DNA from: Syngnathus acus
Taxonomy: Eukaryota; Chordata; Actinopteri; Syngnathiformes; Syngnathidae
Reading direction: 5' to 3'
Assembly (NCBI RefSeq): GCF_901709675.1
Contig: NC_051092.1
Location: 996,491-1,060,490 of the forward strand
DNA: 64,000 bases
Shown here: positions 1-13,930 of the stretch, one piece after another
Layout of the letters: every line of letters begins with the position of its first letter
Position numbering within the stretch: position 1 is the first letter of the stretch
Position numbers and translations under genes: made by a program
The notes under the pieces: generated by a model
Databases searched by the model: none
What the model was told of the DNA's origin: nothing
Seen by the model: only the letters and a program-made list of their open reading frames with translations

Positions 1-1363
1 TTTGTGTTTTCTGAAATTTGGTGATATAAGCCCTGCCGGGGTGGGGCTGAGCGAGCCGATCATCCGCCACAAAGCATAGTTCCACTTCATCCATCCGCAA
101 CGCCGGCTTGGGGAAGGCTAATTACCATCGCTAATGGTCAACTTGAACCGCTAGGCTCCAAGCAACGTCAATAACATGGAAGAACAGCAGGCACTGAACG
201 GTGTATTGAAAGCGAGTCGTCCCGGCGTACGCTTAATGGCCCGCTGCTCGAGGCGGCGCGAGATCAAGTGAGTGAATGAACCTCGGGAAGAAAACATTAT
301 TGCAAACCCAGATGGAAGGTCGGAGGATTCCGGACATACCTGCAGCTCACATAAAAGATACGAGGCGTGATTTGATGTGGCGTGGCAAATAACTAACATC
401 CGCAAGGATTTCACCATGCACAGAAAACATTGTAAAAGTTATAACAAAACATATGGAGTCATTTTTTTTTCTCCCCATGTCCATGACAGACGCAAAAGAT
501 TTATACCCTAACTTTGGCTTGAAGGACAACTTGTTTCAGTTCGGATTTTGGAGGAGGAGACAAGTATTCAAGCTTTGAGGAAAGGCCTGTCAAAGACAAA
601 CGTTCTGTTGTTATGCATCCGGCCGGGCACCATCGAAAGAAGAAATACAAAACTAATCTATGGCTGGAATACAATATGAAAGGTGAGATAGTCACTCAAA
701 ACAGAAGATGTCCCAAAATATTATCTTCATAACGCTGTGCGGGACGGCAAAGGGACGGCAGGAACAGTTGCTGATTAAGGTCCTTAAAGTGCAACGACTC
801 CCAACTATCTCGGAGGAAACCACGGCTCGCCTGCCAGTCTGGCGCTTGCAGTCTCCCTGTGTGACCTTGGTCCATAGAGCCTCAAAATAGGCGGTGCAAT
901 GCCAAGGCACTTAAAAGACGTGGCAAGGAAATGTTGGAAGAAAGGCGAAGCCAAATAAAAGTCATTACTCTCGAAAATGTGCTTCCCAAACAACTCGGAT
1001 CTATTTGTATCTGTATTTTTTCCACTGATTATTAATATTTATTCAATAATGAAAAACTATTGAGAAAAAGCTGACATTTGGTTTAGGATGGTACTGTCAG
1101 AGAAGTTTTGATTTGTTGTGGTTGTTGTTAGCGGTGGTGTCAGCCTGCGCGACATCATACTAAGACAAGCTTCCTAATTTAGCATCATGACAGCGAGGCT
1201 AACTGTTAGCGACACACCTCTCACTAAAACCTCTTGCTCAATCAAAGCAAAGAGCTTGATTTAGCTTCTGCGGTAGAATCGAAAACACATCCAACGTACA
1301 CTTCCACTGCGACAAATAGAACAAAAAATTGGCAAGGGAAACATACACTCGTATCGTTATATC
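1..1363. other. Gene-free left edge
   Basis: No reading frame here has recognisable protein similarity or paired splice signals. The sequence is mixed single-copy DNA with short A/T runs. I see no RNA gene. Confidence 0.5.
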
Positions 1364-1667
1364 ATATGATGCAGGGGTGTCAAACTAATTTTTGTCGCGG
1401 GCCGCATTGTAGTCATAGTTTCCCTCAGAGGGCCATTATTACTGTCAACGTCTTCTATATACATACAGTATAGGCTACACAACAAAATGATGAATAACTA
1501 GAGACTAGTAAAAACTGATCAAATAGTTTAAAAAAATGAATGGTAATAGAAATTGCTAGCAATATCTCTATTTTTGATGCCAAATTTGTCTTTGCGGGCC
1601 ACATAAAATGATGCGGCGGGCCGTATCTGGGCCCCCGGGCCTCGGGTTTGACACCTATGATATAATG
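1364..1667. mobile_element. Non-autonomous hAT-type element (full-length copy)
   Basis: The element runs from 1372 to 1659. It starts CAGGGGTGTCAAAC and ends GTTTGACACCTATG, which is an imperfect terminal inverted repeat. It is flanked by 8-bp direct repeats, ATATGATG at 1364-1371 and ATATAATG at 1660-1667, with one mismatch. CA-G ends and an 8-bp target duplication are hallmarks of hAT transposons. It has no coding capacity. Related copies occur in this window at 59952-61231 (interrupted by another insertion), 44985-45095 and 58655-58776 (both truncated). This copy serves as the uninterrupted reference for the nested insertion at about 60 kb. Confidence 0.8.
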
Positions 1668-3903
1668 AGAGGCACAAGACGAAGGCAGAAAGCGAGGGAT
1701 TTCCCAGCATATCACACCCCCTCAAGGTTATTAGTGTTTTTGTTACAGCCTCCCTCTGTCCTATAAACAATACCTCTCTTGTGTCACTGACTCAAACAGG
1801 GCCCGTTGACGAGTCTCTTAGGCATCGGGCCGGCTTGCCAGAACTCGGTGGGTCGGGGAACTGCCGCCGTGCCGCGCCATTTGTCATGCGGTATATTTAC
1901 AGCCGATGTCAGGCCAGGGGTGGGTGGACGCGAGACGTCTCCGCTCTGCGCCTGGCGTCCGCCGAGTCAGAACCTCCCTCCCCTCATTCATCTGTTTACT
2001 TTCTAAATATGCCTCTGTTTGGACTTGCATCAGTGGGGAGACAATATCTAAGAAAACGAGGAAGGAAATCTGTGGAAAACAAAGGAAAGGGAAAGAAACC
2101 CTATGTGATAGAGACTGCCTCTCGCTGTTCCTGATTACAGGCGATTTGCGCGGCGCTTGGCGCCATCCAAATCAGCCGGGCAGGCAGCCGGGCAGGCCGA
2201 CTGCTCGTGACGCTAGAAAATAACAAGTAGGGGAAATATTTCAGTGTTTACGTGTTTTAGATGAATGTTTGTGCTTTGAAAAGCAGGAGGGGGAAAAAAA
2301 ACAAACAGCTTTAGTAGTTACGAAACTTGTTTTGTATGCGAACTGAGCAATATAATTGCCCGTGATGCAATATTTGCTGCATGTTTTTGTTACGTGACAC
2401 ATTTCCGCGCTGTATTACTTCACAGCAAGCGGGGAACCCTATCGCACATGAGATCTTATACAATGCCTCTCAAAGTGATTTGTGAGCCTACTTCCTTGGA
2501 AAGAAAGGTTGGGGTTAGTTGTCTGAAAATCCATTTTCAAAATTCAACTGACTAGGAGTCACCATCACACCCTTGTTTGAGAGACTATGCTCTTACTCAC
2601 TCATAGCTGAGTTGCTAAAAGTAGAAAAATTTAAAAAATAGTAAAAAGAAAAATAAATAAAGAAATAAAAGTTAAGTCACAATTCCTGGTAATATTTTTA
2701 TGGCAAACAGTCCTCGGCCATAAATCAAAAAAGATCAAATGAAAAACAGTGTTAACACTGAGGATCTTCCGTATCATCAAGCGTGAGAAGAAAAAAAATG
2801 TTCGACAGTATTCTTTTATGACTTTGGGAGTGTTTTATCACCGTGTTTACAAAGCCCGGCTAAATAATGACAGCACCAATGGCGCCACAATCTCACCTGA
2901 CGCGTTAACTCCCAACACAACTATGAAGGAGGCCGGTTAGTTGACATCAAAACTAGAGATACGAGCTCCAAAACTTTTATAGTACATGCCCAGTTTACAG
3001 TGCAGTCAAAAAGCCCGGCAAATGGTTTGAAACTATTATTGGATGTCATCCATATTAAAATACATAATGTTTGGATAGCATTTTTGTATTTGTACAATTG
3101 TACTCATCAATACTGAGATAACAACCATGTTTGGGTCACAGAAATAAAATGGCATGAGTTGAGGCATTTGCAAATTGGAACCATTTTTCATTTTTTTTCT
3201 TAATTAACTTGCTAAGATGACAGATTCCTGATGCTCAATTTTCACCCCCCAGGGAAAATCTTTCAAAATGACATTTTTCGAAGTTGTCTGATCATCTCTT
3301 ATCTTGTGGCTTTTTTTTGGACATGTTGAAATAGGTGATGAAATGATTTATAACATATGCGCTTTAGCATCTTATTACCGACTTTGTTTCGGATTGGAAC
3401 GCAGTGTTTGATTCCAAAAAGGAATGTGTCTCTTCAAATCCCATATCAAAAACTTCCAAATTGTTCACAAGCAGCCTGTCGAATTAATAATATTTGTTAT
3501 CTGGTTCATATGCCGCTAAACCAGTAAGTCAATCTAATCTCGGTTGAAAAGAGCAAGAACGCCATAAAAACAACACGACTGGCTAGAGTCTGAGGCAAGA
3601 GTGAAGAGAGGGAGAAAAGAAATAATATCAGCGGTAAAGATTTGAAACAGGAAGAGCGTGGCGTCAGTACAGGCGGGAGATAAGAGCACTGCGCTGCATA
3701 CACAAACACAAGCTTTCTGTGGCTGAGTGACTCCCCACTCTTGGTAGCTGTCCTTTCCCCACGGTCAGACTCGGGAGCACGGGCCACCACCCAGCCCTGC
3801 ACGCAGCAGATCCACAGTCCTGATACACCCGAACTGACTCCAGGGGGGGGTTAAAGGGATTTGTGCAAGCCCAGAGAACGGATGGCCTCAAACAGGAAAC
3901 CCT

Positions 3904-3925
3904 GGGGGGGGGGGGGGGGGGGGGG
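3904..3925. repeat. Poly-G run (22 nt)
   Basis: An uninterrupted run of 22 G. Long mononucleotide G/C runs recur in the window (26781-26796, 47718-47733, 48132-48147, 53006-53021, 63790-63808). They can form G-quadruplexes and are prone to length error in assembly. Confidence 0.9.
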
Positions 3926-5696
3926 TCTGTGCTGCCTTTTGGACCTTCCCGTCTAAACGTCAACACGAGTTGAAGGTAACTGAAGCCACTGAGTCTTGCG
4001 GGGGTCAATTCAACCTGCCACGGTTTGGAACCGTTGAGGAACACGGAAGGCCGAGGAGATGCCATTGTTGTCATTTGCTCTCTGACAAACCCGTCATAAA
4101 AAGAGGACATTGAGCACTTCTCTTGAAAGCACGCTTCAAATCCTATGATGGGAAAATCCTGAGTCAGTGCATCTCATGCTCATGGATGCGTGTTAGGAAA
4201 AAAAGCAGCTTGGGCACGGGACAGAAGAATCCCAAAGTGAAAAATTGCAAAACGTTGAATTCCTTCTTAAAATCTTGAACTAATTTGCTAACGCCAGTGC
4301 GCGACGTTTTATTGAACTGGCAGCGGCAAGTAAACCTTCCAGGCTGGGAATCCTAGCCGGCCGGGTTCATAAAAGCAGCCGGGTGGGGCAGTGTTTTTCC
4401 AAGCGCTCTCTGTGATGTTTGAGCGAGAACTCAGACAAGCCTTCACTATGTTGAGGCCCTTCAGGATTGCCGGCTGCTTCGGCTACAGTATGACTTTCTC
4501 TCTCTCTCTATCTATCCCTTCCTCTGTACCAAAACATTTCATTGCCTTTTTTCCCCCAAATCATACGCAAATAAAGCAAATCTGATCTCGTGACAGGCGA
4601 AGGACACATTTTTTGTCTGAAAGAACATCTAAGTAGCTCAAAGAAGGATAGGGGCATCCTCATATTAGTCTGCACGGCTCGGCGAAAGACCAAAAAAAAA
4701 AGATTCATAACCGTCGAGTCGACTTAACTGAGTCATCTTTGAAAAAGTATTCATTATTCACGGAGCCATGATCACAGACTGTTTTGTCTACTTTGTAAAC
4801 AGTAAATTCTCCTCCATGGCTCCCATTAGTGAAACAAGTGGCTGGTTCTCATCCCGCGCTGTGTTTACAGACAGAGTTGGACTAAGTGCTTACAGAAAAT
4901 TTATTATGTTGAGCTTTTAAACCCAGACACTTTTACAAAGACCCCATAACAAATCTCAACTCGTGAACTGATCACTGGAAAGGTACAGTGAATCATAAAT
5001 ATCCTCAAACAGGAAGCGGCACCATGTAAACGTTCCTCCTCTTGGGGTCAGATAAGACAGCGTGTCTCTCTCGCATGCGGCCATGGCGGAGGTATGACAC
5101 CGCAACACTCTCTGGGCATCCCAAACAAGCATTTCATCAAGTGGCGCTGATAGGTCCACGTCGTCGGACACCGAAGCTCCAGGAAGTATCGAAGGACTCC
5201 CACTATGTTGTGTCTAGCAACGGGCTAGGTGCCGAGAAATTTCGCTGACCTCTCGTGTGGTGAGCACTTGGGACGGGTCAGCAAAAAAGCACGGCGAGAG
5301 CCTGAGTGATAGGGAGTTAATGTCACTCGAAAAGTTTGTCCTGCTAAAAGATCAGCTGACTTTCCATCCCAAAGACCTTTGACCTGTTCATTCTTGCCCT
5401 AAAGTGCGGCGGTGTCTCTTCAGACACTTTTATCTGTCAATCGGACCTCCTTAAACAGCAACCCGTGAAGAAAGTCGAACAGATTGGAGACAGAAGTCAT
5501 ATGGTCAGGAATTGGGGCGGAAAAAAAACAAGAGGAGTTTTGTTCAGACAGTTCTGAAGCGTTCTGTGTTTTCAGCTCAGGGTCAGAACGGATCTGTCGT
5601 GTATAAAGATGTGGCGCGCTTAGATAGTGCTGTCTGCACATGCTGGAGTCGGAGCTCCTCGGACTGCAGATAAGACTGGGTGGGACAGTTCCAGTG

Positions 5697-5728
5697 TGTG
5701 TGCTTGTGTGTGTGTGTGTGTGTGTGTG
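5697..5728. repeat. TG dinucleotide microsatellite
   Basis: A TG repeat interrupted once near its start by a CT step. It is an ordinary vertebrate microsatellite. Confidence 0.85.
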
Positions 5729-6779
5729 ACAGAGAAAAAGAATGCTTGCAGAGCCAAGAGAGTCATGAAGAAAAATAGCTCAGCTGTGGTCAAAGTCCTG
5801 CAGTCCTTGCTTGGCTAATGCTAACGCCTGTAAAAGTGTAAAGGTTTGGGCTTGACGGGTTTCTTCACTGATTGCAGGCAGCTGAGTGAGTGGGCACTGT
5901 CGCCGGCAACTGCCTTGAATTCCACGAGGGCGACACGGAGTTATTCCCAGACCAACTGCGAGATATAATCCGGTGTCTCCAGTGCTTCCTCGCTCCTAAG
6001 CTTCGTGCCTAATGGGCATTCCCAGAAAACCATTAAGAAGAAGACATCTAAGAATCATCTGAAATAGATTGGGGAGAAGTTTGGGAGACCAAATTGTGTG
6101 GACTGGATTGGACCGGGTCTTCAGTTTGCATACCAGACGGCAACAACAGCATTTATTTTTTATTAAAAAGAGTCTGAATATAAAAATGAACCATAAGACA
6201 AGAAATGTATCGTTATTCCACCTCAACACTTGCAAGCCTGACCACGGCGGTCCAAAGTGATTGTTAATGCTAATGGAACGTTGTCATTACCCAACAATTT
6301 TACAGCAGCCAGTCAGACTGTATAATTGTATGATATCAGCATGACAACCATTAAGGCTGACGTCCATTCATATCAATTAAAGGCAACATAACCTGCTCAG
6401 CTAAAGACCAAAGGTCTGATGTCCAATTTTTTTTTTTTTCACGAGTCAGTGGTAATTGATTAATTTTGATGGAAAGTAAACAAGATATATCTTTGTTATT
6501 CATTAAGGCTATTATTGGTGGAGCACTAAATTTCAATTTGACAGCTAGTATAATAAAAGAATACAATGCTGTTTGATATCAAACATTGTCGAAGCAGGAT
6601 TTTCAAAGCAAATTTCGGGACACTGCGGCTCATTGATGTGCGCCCCGGGCACCTCGGCGCAGACTGTTGATGTGAGCGGGTCTTTCTTTGCAGAGCCGGG
6701 CAGATTTAAGTGGTGCCACAGTCAAGCGGCCGGGATGTGCAGTGAATACAGTCTGCGAGATAAACAGTGCCTTGTTGAG

Positions 6780-7015
6780 CCATTTCTTTGCCGCTGCTGA
6801 GCCAGCTGATAACAGCGGCGCGAGGGAGGGAGGCTGGGCAGGCTGGGCGGCTGGCTCTCCCTCCGAGGCGCTCGGAAAGGCGGAGGGCGGGAGGGAGGCA
6901 GACACTCTGGCAGCGCCGGCCTTTCCTCCCCGCTGCCGGGCTGATCTCGAGCCTTTCTTTTTCGCTCGCTCTTCACAAAGCGCGACTGTTCCGACGATGC
7001 GTCCCGCCGGCCCGC
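6780..7015. other. CpG-rich patch, possible promoter or CpG island
   Basis: A GC-rich stretch with many CpG steps and GGGAGGG/GGGCGG-like Sp1 motifs stands out from the AT-rich surroundings. I see no coding exon next to it. It could be a promoter of a non-coding RNA or an unmethylated regulatory island. Confidence 0.3.
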
Positions 7016-8754
7016 AATATTGCGATTGTATTGTTTTTTTTTTAATAACAAACGCAAATGTGTATTACAATAAACAATATGGGCTGGTCGCATAGCTCGT
7101 TTTACCGCAAGCGGACGAAAGCTGGGAGTCAAAGTGCTCTCCGCAAGCTGTCGTCTCATTGTCTTGGCCCGGCACCAGTGGCTGGAGTAATTGCAGCAGT
7201 GCGGCATTGTGGGGAATGCTTTGCATTCCGACTTTCACAAGGACGTTTTTCTTCTTTTTTCTCTCTCCCTCACGCTTGAAAACGTCTCCAACGCAATTGT
7301 TTCCTCAGGGATGCCGAGGTGAGGTCGTCACGGATGTCGACGTCGGGCGCAACTTATGTTGAACTCTCCAGTCTTAAATAAATAAAAAACATCTTGGGCC
7401 TTCGACAACAGCCGTCGATGTGATTAGACAACGTGACTCTCGTAACCATCTCGCCAGCCCGAGCATCGGCAATCAATAACGTAGGAATGTCTTACCCATG
7501 CAAACTCCGCACCCCCATCTTCCATGACGACCCCACCCGTTTTCTGAAGGGCCCACATCTGTTTTCAATAAGGTTGCCTCTGTGCTGGAGAGTTACACAA
7601 TCCTCATCAAGCGTGTTTTTCCCCCAAACAGAAACAATCACAAGTATGGATGAGGACCAATAGCAACACTCTTTTATGGTACGAGAACAAGATGTCACTG
7701 TGATCAGTGAGCTCGGAGGATGTGTTTAATAGTGTGTTGTTTCGGAATGCATGCGCCCTGCATTCCAACTGTTGACATTTCCTCACTCCTGCATTGCAAA
7801 AAAAAAAAATGATTTTGCAGGCTGTGCCTTGAAGCAACCATGGAAGGGTCGTTATGAAACGCTATTATTTGGGCCATATTTTTGTTGCCTGCCAATTCTT
7901 GAGATTTTCATTTGTGGCTATACCCGAATCTATGATGAGGTTAGCTGGCTAATTCCCGAATGTTCCTGTCATTTTTCTTCTAAGTTGGACTTGAGGTTGG
8001 TCCGCACATGCGGATGATCCATTCCCATGTTCACGACGATCCAATTAAAAGCGTCCGCCAAACAAACACCCAGAGTAATGAGGTGCTTCTTTGTATTTTA
8101 ACAATGCGCTTGAAAATATTCAAGCCATCTGGCCAGGCCCATTAAAGTCAACCGTCTCAGTGGGAAGCTCATGCTCACATATGGGAATTCTCACGGCTGC
8201 ACCAGGAAGGAGCCTCCATAAAATATGGTTACAGTCCAGATAGCCCGAATCATACATTACACAAGGTGCCGTATTTCAACTGGATGACAGACATTTTTTT
8301 TGTCACACCCTTACTTAGACGGGACTGAAAATAGCAGCCAAATTGCTGTGTCCGACCATAATTGGAATGTGATTAGCGCTGTTCCGTCCGTGTTTGTCGG
8401 GCCAGCTAACATTCTTCTTTGCTAGCTTCTGAGCTTCATAGCGCCGCATCTCCTTCCGTCATCACATAAAACATAAACCTGTCTCGCTTTTACTTGATTG
8501 CATACTTTCCAAACAATGCCCAAACTGGTTCTTGACTGGCACAGACTATGATTCAGCCCAGACGGAAAAAAAAAAAAAAGAAAACGCCACAATGGACTGA
8601 CCTTAATGAGTAAGATAAAGTGAGTATGTCACAGGAGCCGTGGGGTGATAACATTTATGACCCGCTTTGTGCTTGGGGCGGTGCTCCACTGGTGCCACTT
8701 TGTCTTGGACACGCAAGCCGATAGAAGTACGGTTCTTGTCCCTTTCCCACAACC

Positions 8755-8965
8755 GAGTGCAAGCTCACTCGGCATGGTCGCGCATATCAGCGACACCCGT
8801 TGAGTCGCGCCCGGCGCTAGAGAGAGCCGCCGGCGGTATCCGTGTCATCGGACCCTGACGATACTAGCGTCGGAACCTGCCGACTAGTTTGACACCATTT
8901 CTGCTCCCAAACGGCATTCGATCCGGGTCGCAATTCGGGCCAAACTTTGCCGACTTCAAGTCCGG
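8755..8965. other. CpG-rich patch
   Basis: A stretch dense in CG steps (for example TCGCGCATATCAGCG and GTCGCGCCCGGCG) inside otherwise average sequence. No exon, TATA box or recognisable promoter architecture can be seen. CpG density alone supports only a weak call as an island. Confidence 0.25.
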
Positions 8966-11900
8966 TCCGCGCCAGCCGAGACTCCAAATACTAAATGGCC
9001 GCGTCGCCAGCGCTCTGCTCTCTCTGCCGCTGAGTCGACTGAGGAAATAATGAAGCGCACAGCACAGGCTTGTTTGATTTCCTCTGGAGACAGCTGAGTG
9101 GGAGTCTGATCCTCATTCAGCTCTGGCTCCCCACTAACCCAATCTCTCCGTCTCTGACCTACAGACAGTGTCTGCGCAGGCCTTTTTAGGAGCCATCTAC
9201 GCACTGTGATTTATTGTAAATGAAAACGCTGGGAGCTGGCTAAATGCCCTCCCTCTCGGACTACCTGGCCTCGCTCCATCCAGTCTGGGCCGGATTCCAT
9301 TTCCTCTCATGTCAATGTTGTTGCTATTGTAGCTGACCAATCATTCGCATGAAATTGTGTGTTTTCAAGGGGAAGGAGCGTTGAGCCCTGACGTTTTGCG
9401 CCGCAGAGTCATCACGCTAAAATTAGACAAGGGGGCATATACGTATGAATATTATATCGACCGCAGTATGTAGTAGTCTGCCGTTATAGTGCTTTTGGCT
9501 GCATTTCACCACGCATATGCAGTAATTAGGGGTGCATGATATTATAGTGCAGCCGCTCAGGGAAAGTCATGAGAGCGCACAACCCAGGCAGTATTCTTCT
9601 TCTTCTGGGAAATCAGCAGCTTGGACCAATGAGCACGGAGGCAGTCGGCGGTGATGTGTCTTGGCAGGCTGAGCGAGATAGGGGCAACGTAGTCATCATC
9701 ATCATCATCATCTGGCCACACATTCCGAGCCTATCTGTGCAGTAAACTGGATCTTTTTCTCCCTCTTATCAGCCGTGAGGAATTTTTTCAGCGCGGGCCC
9801 TCGCTCTCAATATCTCATTGGATTTTTTTGGGTTTTGTTTGTTTCTTTCTCCCTCTTCCTGTGCCTTCCTTCAAACTGACACAAAGCAGAAGCGGTTAAT
9901 GGTCATTAAGATAAGGGAGCGAGGAGATGGTAGGCGGCTCCTAAATCCAAACAGCTCTGATGCATGAAGGGAGGCCCCCGTGAGCCCCTAGCGAGCAGCG
10001 TTCACACGCACGATGGAGTCCATAACATTCATTTCTTTAGCCATATATAGCCACATGTGCATTTATTGGTTTGGGTTTGATTGATTTATAAAATGTAGGT
10101 AATCCCCGCAAAGGTTTGAATCGAGCTCTTGGAAAATACTATTTCACCTCTCTGGCTAGCTCATATTGTGAGTCGGTCTTATTCGAAGGCCACTCTTTTC
10201 AAAATGTAATAAATGTCATAAAAATGCTCGCTTTATAGGAGTGTGGATCCGGTTGTCGTGGCAACAACAACAGACAGAGGCCAGTGGATGCTTCACTGAC
10301 AGTCGAATGGCTTATAGAAAAGCGCAGATCGCATATAGTGTGTCAACACAACAGCGTGTGATGACTTGCCACCAACCCTTACGCAAAAGGCTCGACGTTA
10401 GCTTACAACGACACAGCATTCCGTATACGGCTGTGTAATTATCGCTTCGGTCATAGGACATGACTTTTTGGAAGCGTACAGCTGAACATAGGAGCTCCTG
10501 CTTCAGTGCACAAAGTGTTACATGACATTTGCACCAGTGCCAGAGGCCCTAAATCTTAAAAGTCTTTCATCCCAGTTGGAGTTTCCATTGGTAATCTTCC
10601 ACTGCTGCCGCGGCGGCTATGTAGCAATTAAGGCCAGAAGGGGCGCAACCAAACACAAATTCACCGCACACTCAGTATTCAACTTCAATTTCGACTTCTA
10701 TTACAGACATTCAATAAGTTGCTAAGTAATACAACGTTTGTCATTTCAATTGCTTAGTACACTGAGGCAAGTCATAAAAGTGCTCTGGTGAATTTGCCTC
10801 CAATTCTGCTAAGCTCCAGATGAACTCCAGATAAGAGTGCAACGTTGCCACAGAGCTGCGTGTGATCACGCAGCAGACACGCAGGACTGCATTTTGTCAC
10901 TGGTTGTGCGCACGCACACAATCCCAAGCAAGCGCTAGTTATTGGCTATCTTACCATCAGCGTGGAGGATGGCAGATGTGCGTCTTTTAGAAAGGCAATC
11001 TCCACAGCCAAAGCTAGCATCAAAATTTCCATCCAGAGGAACTTTTATTTTCCCTCTGCTGTGAAAGTCGAGAGTTCTCCTGGAAGGACGACGGCATATG
11101 CGACATTTGTAAAAAGCCAACTTTTAATGTTTATGTTTTAGTTGTGATTATTTTGCATACGACCGTTTAGATTGTGAACTCACCTTGAGCAAGCATCTCG
11201 TTCCACTTCCTTCAGCTGTCCAGGTTCTCCCCCCCTCTCTCCACTCATCCAAACCTTTGCCCACATTGCACCTGGAAGGAGGCCAGTGTTGCCGTTAATT
11301 TGGCCTCGTGATTACGTTAAATACAGCACAGGCCGCGGTGTTGCTTGGAGCTAATGAGCAGCGCAAATCTGGCTGAGCTACTCGCGGCCTCCCTGCTCGA
11401 CTTATTACATAAATTAGAGAGTGGAAAATGACTCCGGGGTTGTGGAGGCATTAATTGAAGACATGAATGAAGCTGTCTCTGATCAGAGTCAACCCAAAAC
11501 TCTGACTGGGAAGATTTCAGACCTCGTCTACCAGACAGAGCGGTCCGATTTGGGAACAGAGCGTCCTTTTGCTTTAGCAACATCCGCATGTCAAGGACGG
11601 AATGTTGTATTCAGAAGCTGAACCGCAGTAAACAAAACGTCTTGACCATCTACGATGAGGAATAATTGTCGAACCGCATCTATTGTACTTGAGTTTGTGT
11701 TTAGATGAACGAGGGTGTGTGTAGTAATCTCTTTTTGCTCTGTTTATTCATTAAGAGGCTTTGTGGGTGGCAGCATTTTTGTGCAACCAGTCTTGTATAT
11801 AGAAAGACCCTGGAAGTGACACGAAAGTAAAAGTACAAGTGGAAAATAGCTTTGGTAGAAATTAGTCACCTTGTAGAATATTACTAGACTAATAGAAGTA

Positions 11901-13699
11901 CCTGATTATTAAAATAATTTTTTTTTATATATTTTTTTATTAAATATACTTAAGCATTGGAAGTAAAACTACTGTTATTCAAAGTACTGTTACTGTCCTG
12001 TCATTGTATCTGGAAATTTTAGCTCACATGCCTACAAATATCATGGTAATAAGCTCAGAGTTGAAATGTGTCAATATAGAGCTGCTAGCCCATCGACGGC
12101 GTTTCGCATCGCGTGTCAGCTTTAAGCTAGCCGACTTTGAAAGAAAAAGTTGACGTGGTTAATTTAAATACACACACGTAATTCTCATTGACATTGTTTC
12201 GCTTGACAGGAAACTTCATCTGGGAGTGGCAATTAACATCTTGAAGCAAGTATTTGGCTTTTTTTGAAGTATTGTTACTATCTGCCATCCTGCCACTTGT
12301 GAACTTCGCTGCCACCATGAGTAAACACGTAGACTACAAAAATATACATGGGGGGGGGGGACAAACAAGAACCTGAAACCACCTGGACAAACATAAAGTG
12401 CTCAAATAGTGCAAAAACACACACTTATAAGGCCTAAAAATGTTCAAAGCTGTCCACTGCTCTGGCTCGTTTCTGTCTTTAGTAACGGCAGGGACTCTCT
12501 GTCATCTTGCAACTCAGTCAAGACCGTGAGAGCCTCCAAGGTTTAGGAGTTCCTATGTTTAGATGACTTTGAGGGTTTTTCTGCTGGAGCCGTCTCTAAA
12601 CTGTCCAAACATGACCACACTGGCATTCATTTGCACTCCATCCCAATGCAGCTTATCCTGACCACACAGTGACAACGTTTTTTCTGGGCGATACCAAGGA
12701 GATAGCCGTCCAAAAAGTCTTTGAAACAAAACCGGCGGCTTACGGGGGGCTCCGTTTTCATATTAAATGAGAGGGAAAGTTCAGCTTGCTGTTTAGGTTT
12801 TGGCTGAACGAGGCTCCGAGAAGAGATTGGCCTCAGGTCGGACCAACTCGGGCGGCAGATGACCATTATGATAATATGTCTCCAAAAAGGACATTGTGTT
12901 TCATTTCTCCACTCTTATAACAGGACTTATAAATTCAGAAATGTAGATCACTTTAGGGAAGTGTTGCAATCTCCGTTTCAGGTTGTACGTATTTAAGTGA
13001 GCTTTGTTCCATTGCTCCACTGAGAGCCATCTGCCCTCGCTGCACAGGTTTAATTAAGCGTGTGCCTGGCGACAGCGTACAGCAAATTCCTGTCACAGTA
13101 TTGTCCTCTCGCGGCGGGCCCGCTTCTGCAGGAGAGCACTTAGCCATGTTTATAGCCGCGCAGGTTCAAAGAAAGGCCAGCAGCACAATAGAGTGGTACA
13201 AGTCGGCCGAAGCGCCGCTGTGACCGAAACAGCAAGGACTCAAAACAAAAAATAGAAAACTTTGGAAGGAAATGACCAATCTCCAGTCCCCCTCGCGCTG
13301 TCATTCAATTGAACCCTGACAAAAACATTTCCGCATCAACAGGGGTTCCTACTCTTATTTGTTTTACCGCCACCAAATGGTAATTGCTACGTTCGTCAAA
13401 AACATTGTCCAAAATATTTTCCAGGGGATCGAGTCGCAAGAATGAGTTGCTGATGCCTGTCGGGGTCAGCCATCGGCGTTGTAACAAGTTACAGCAAGGT
13501 GCCGCGTGGTCTCGTTTCATGCTGGCTTCCCGTCATTGGAAGCAAAATTTGTGCACGTTTGGCTGACTGTTGCAAACACGCGGGCCACATGAAAGGGATC
13601 AAACTGGAGTTTGAGCATTGAGTAAATGTTTAGCTAACACTGCTTCATCACCTGCTCAGCATTTAACTAAATAGCGGGCGAGCAGCAAATAAAGTCAGG

Positions 13700-13930
13700 G
13701 CCAGCGGTGGCCTTCTCACCCCCAAGCAGCGCCTATGACCCGTCCTTCAGACCCCCCTCCAATGCTTTAATCCAGCTCACCTTGTCAAAACCACCAAACC
13801 TCATTCAGAACAAGCAGATGACTCTGTGCACGCCAGTGGCACCTATAAATAGAAATTTCAATGAGGAGCAGCGGGCTGAATGGGAGCTATTGTAAACAGC
13901 GGGGCAGCCTAAAGCCTCTCGGGGGCTAAC
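13700..13930. promoter_or_regulatory. Candidate enhancer with perfect MEF2 site
   Basis: A perfect palindromic MEF2 consensus, CTATAAATAG, lies at 13843-13852. A CAGATG E-box-like hexamer lies just upstream near 13815 and a forkhead-like GTAAACA near 13893. No exon is present. The cluster is suggestive only; any of these sites can arise by chance in 20 kb of spacer. Confidence 0.2.

Noticed and set aside
6722-7207. 161-codon open frame on the minus strand over the CpG-rich patch
   Set aside because: The frame is open because the region is GC-rich (Pro/Arg/Ser-rich translation). No start context or similarity.
9690-9712. ATC triplet run as a CRISPR-like or regulatory repeat
   Set aside because: A simple trinucleotide microsatellite without spacers; CRISPR arrays are not expected in a vertebrate genome.
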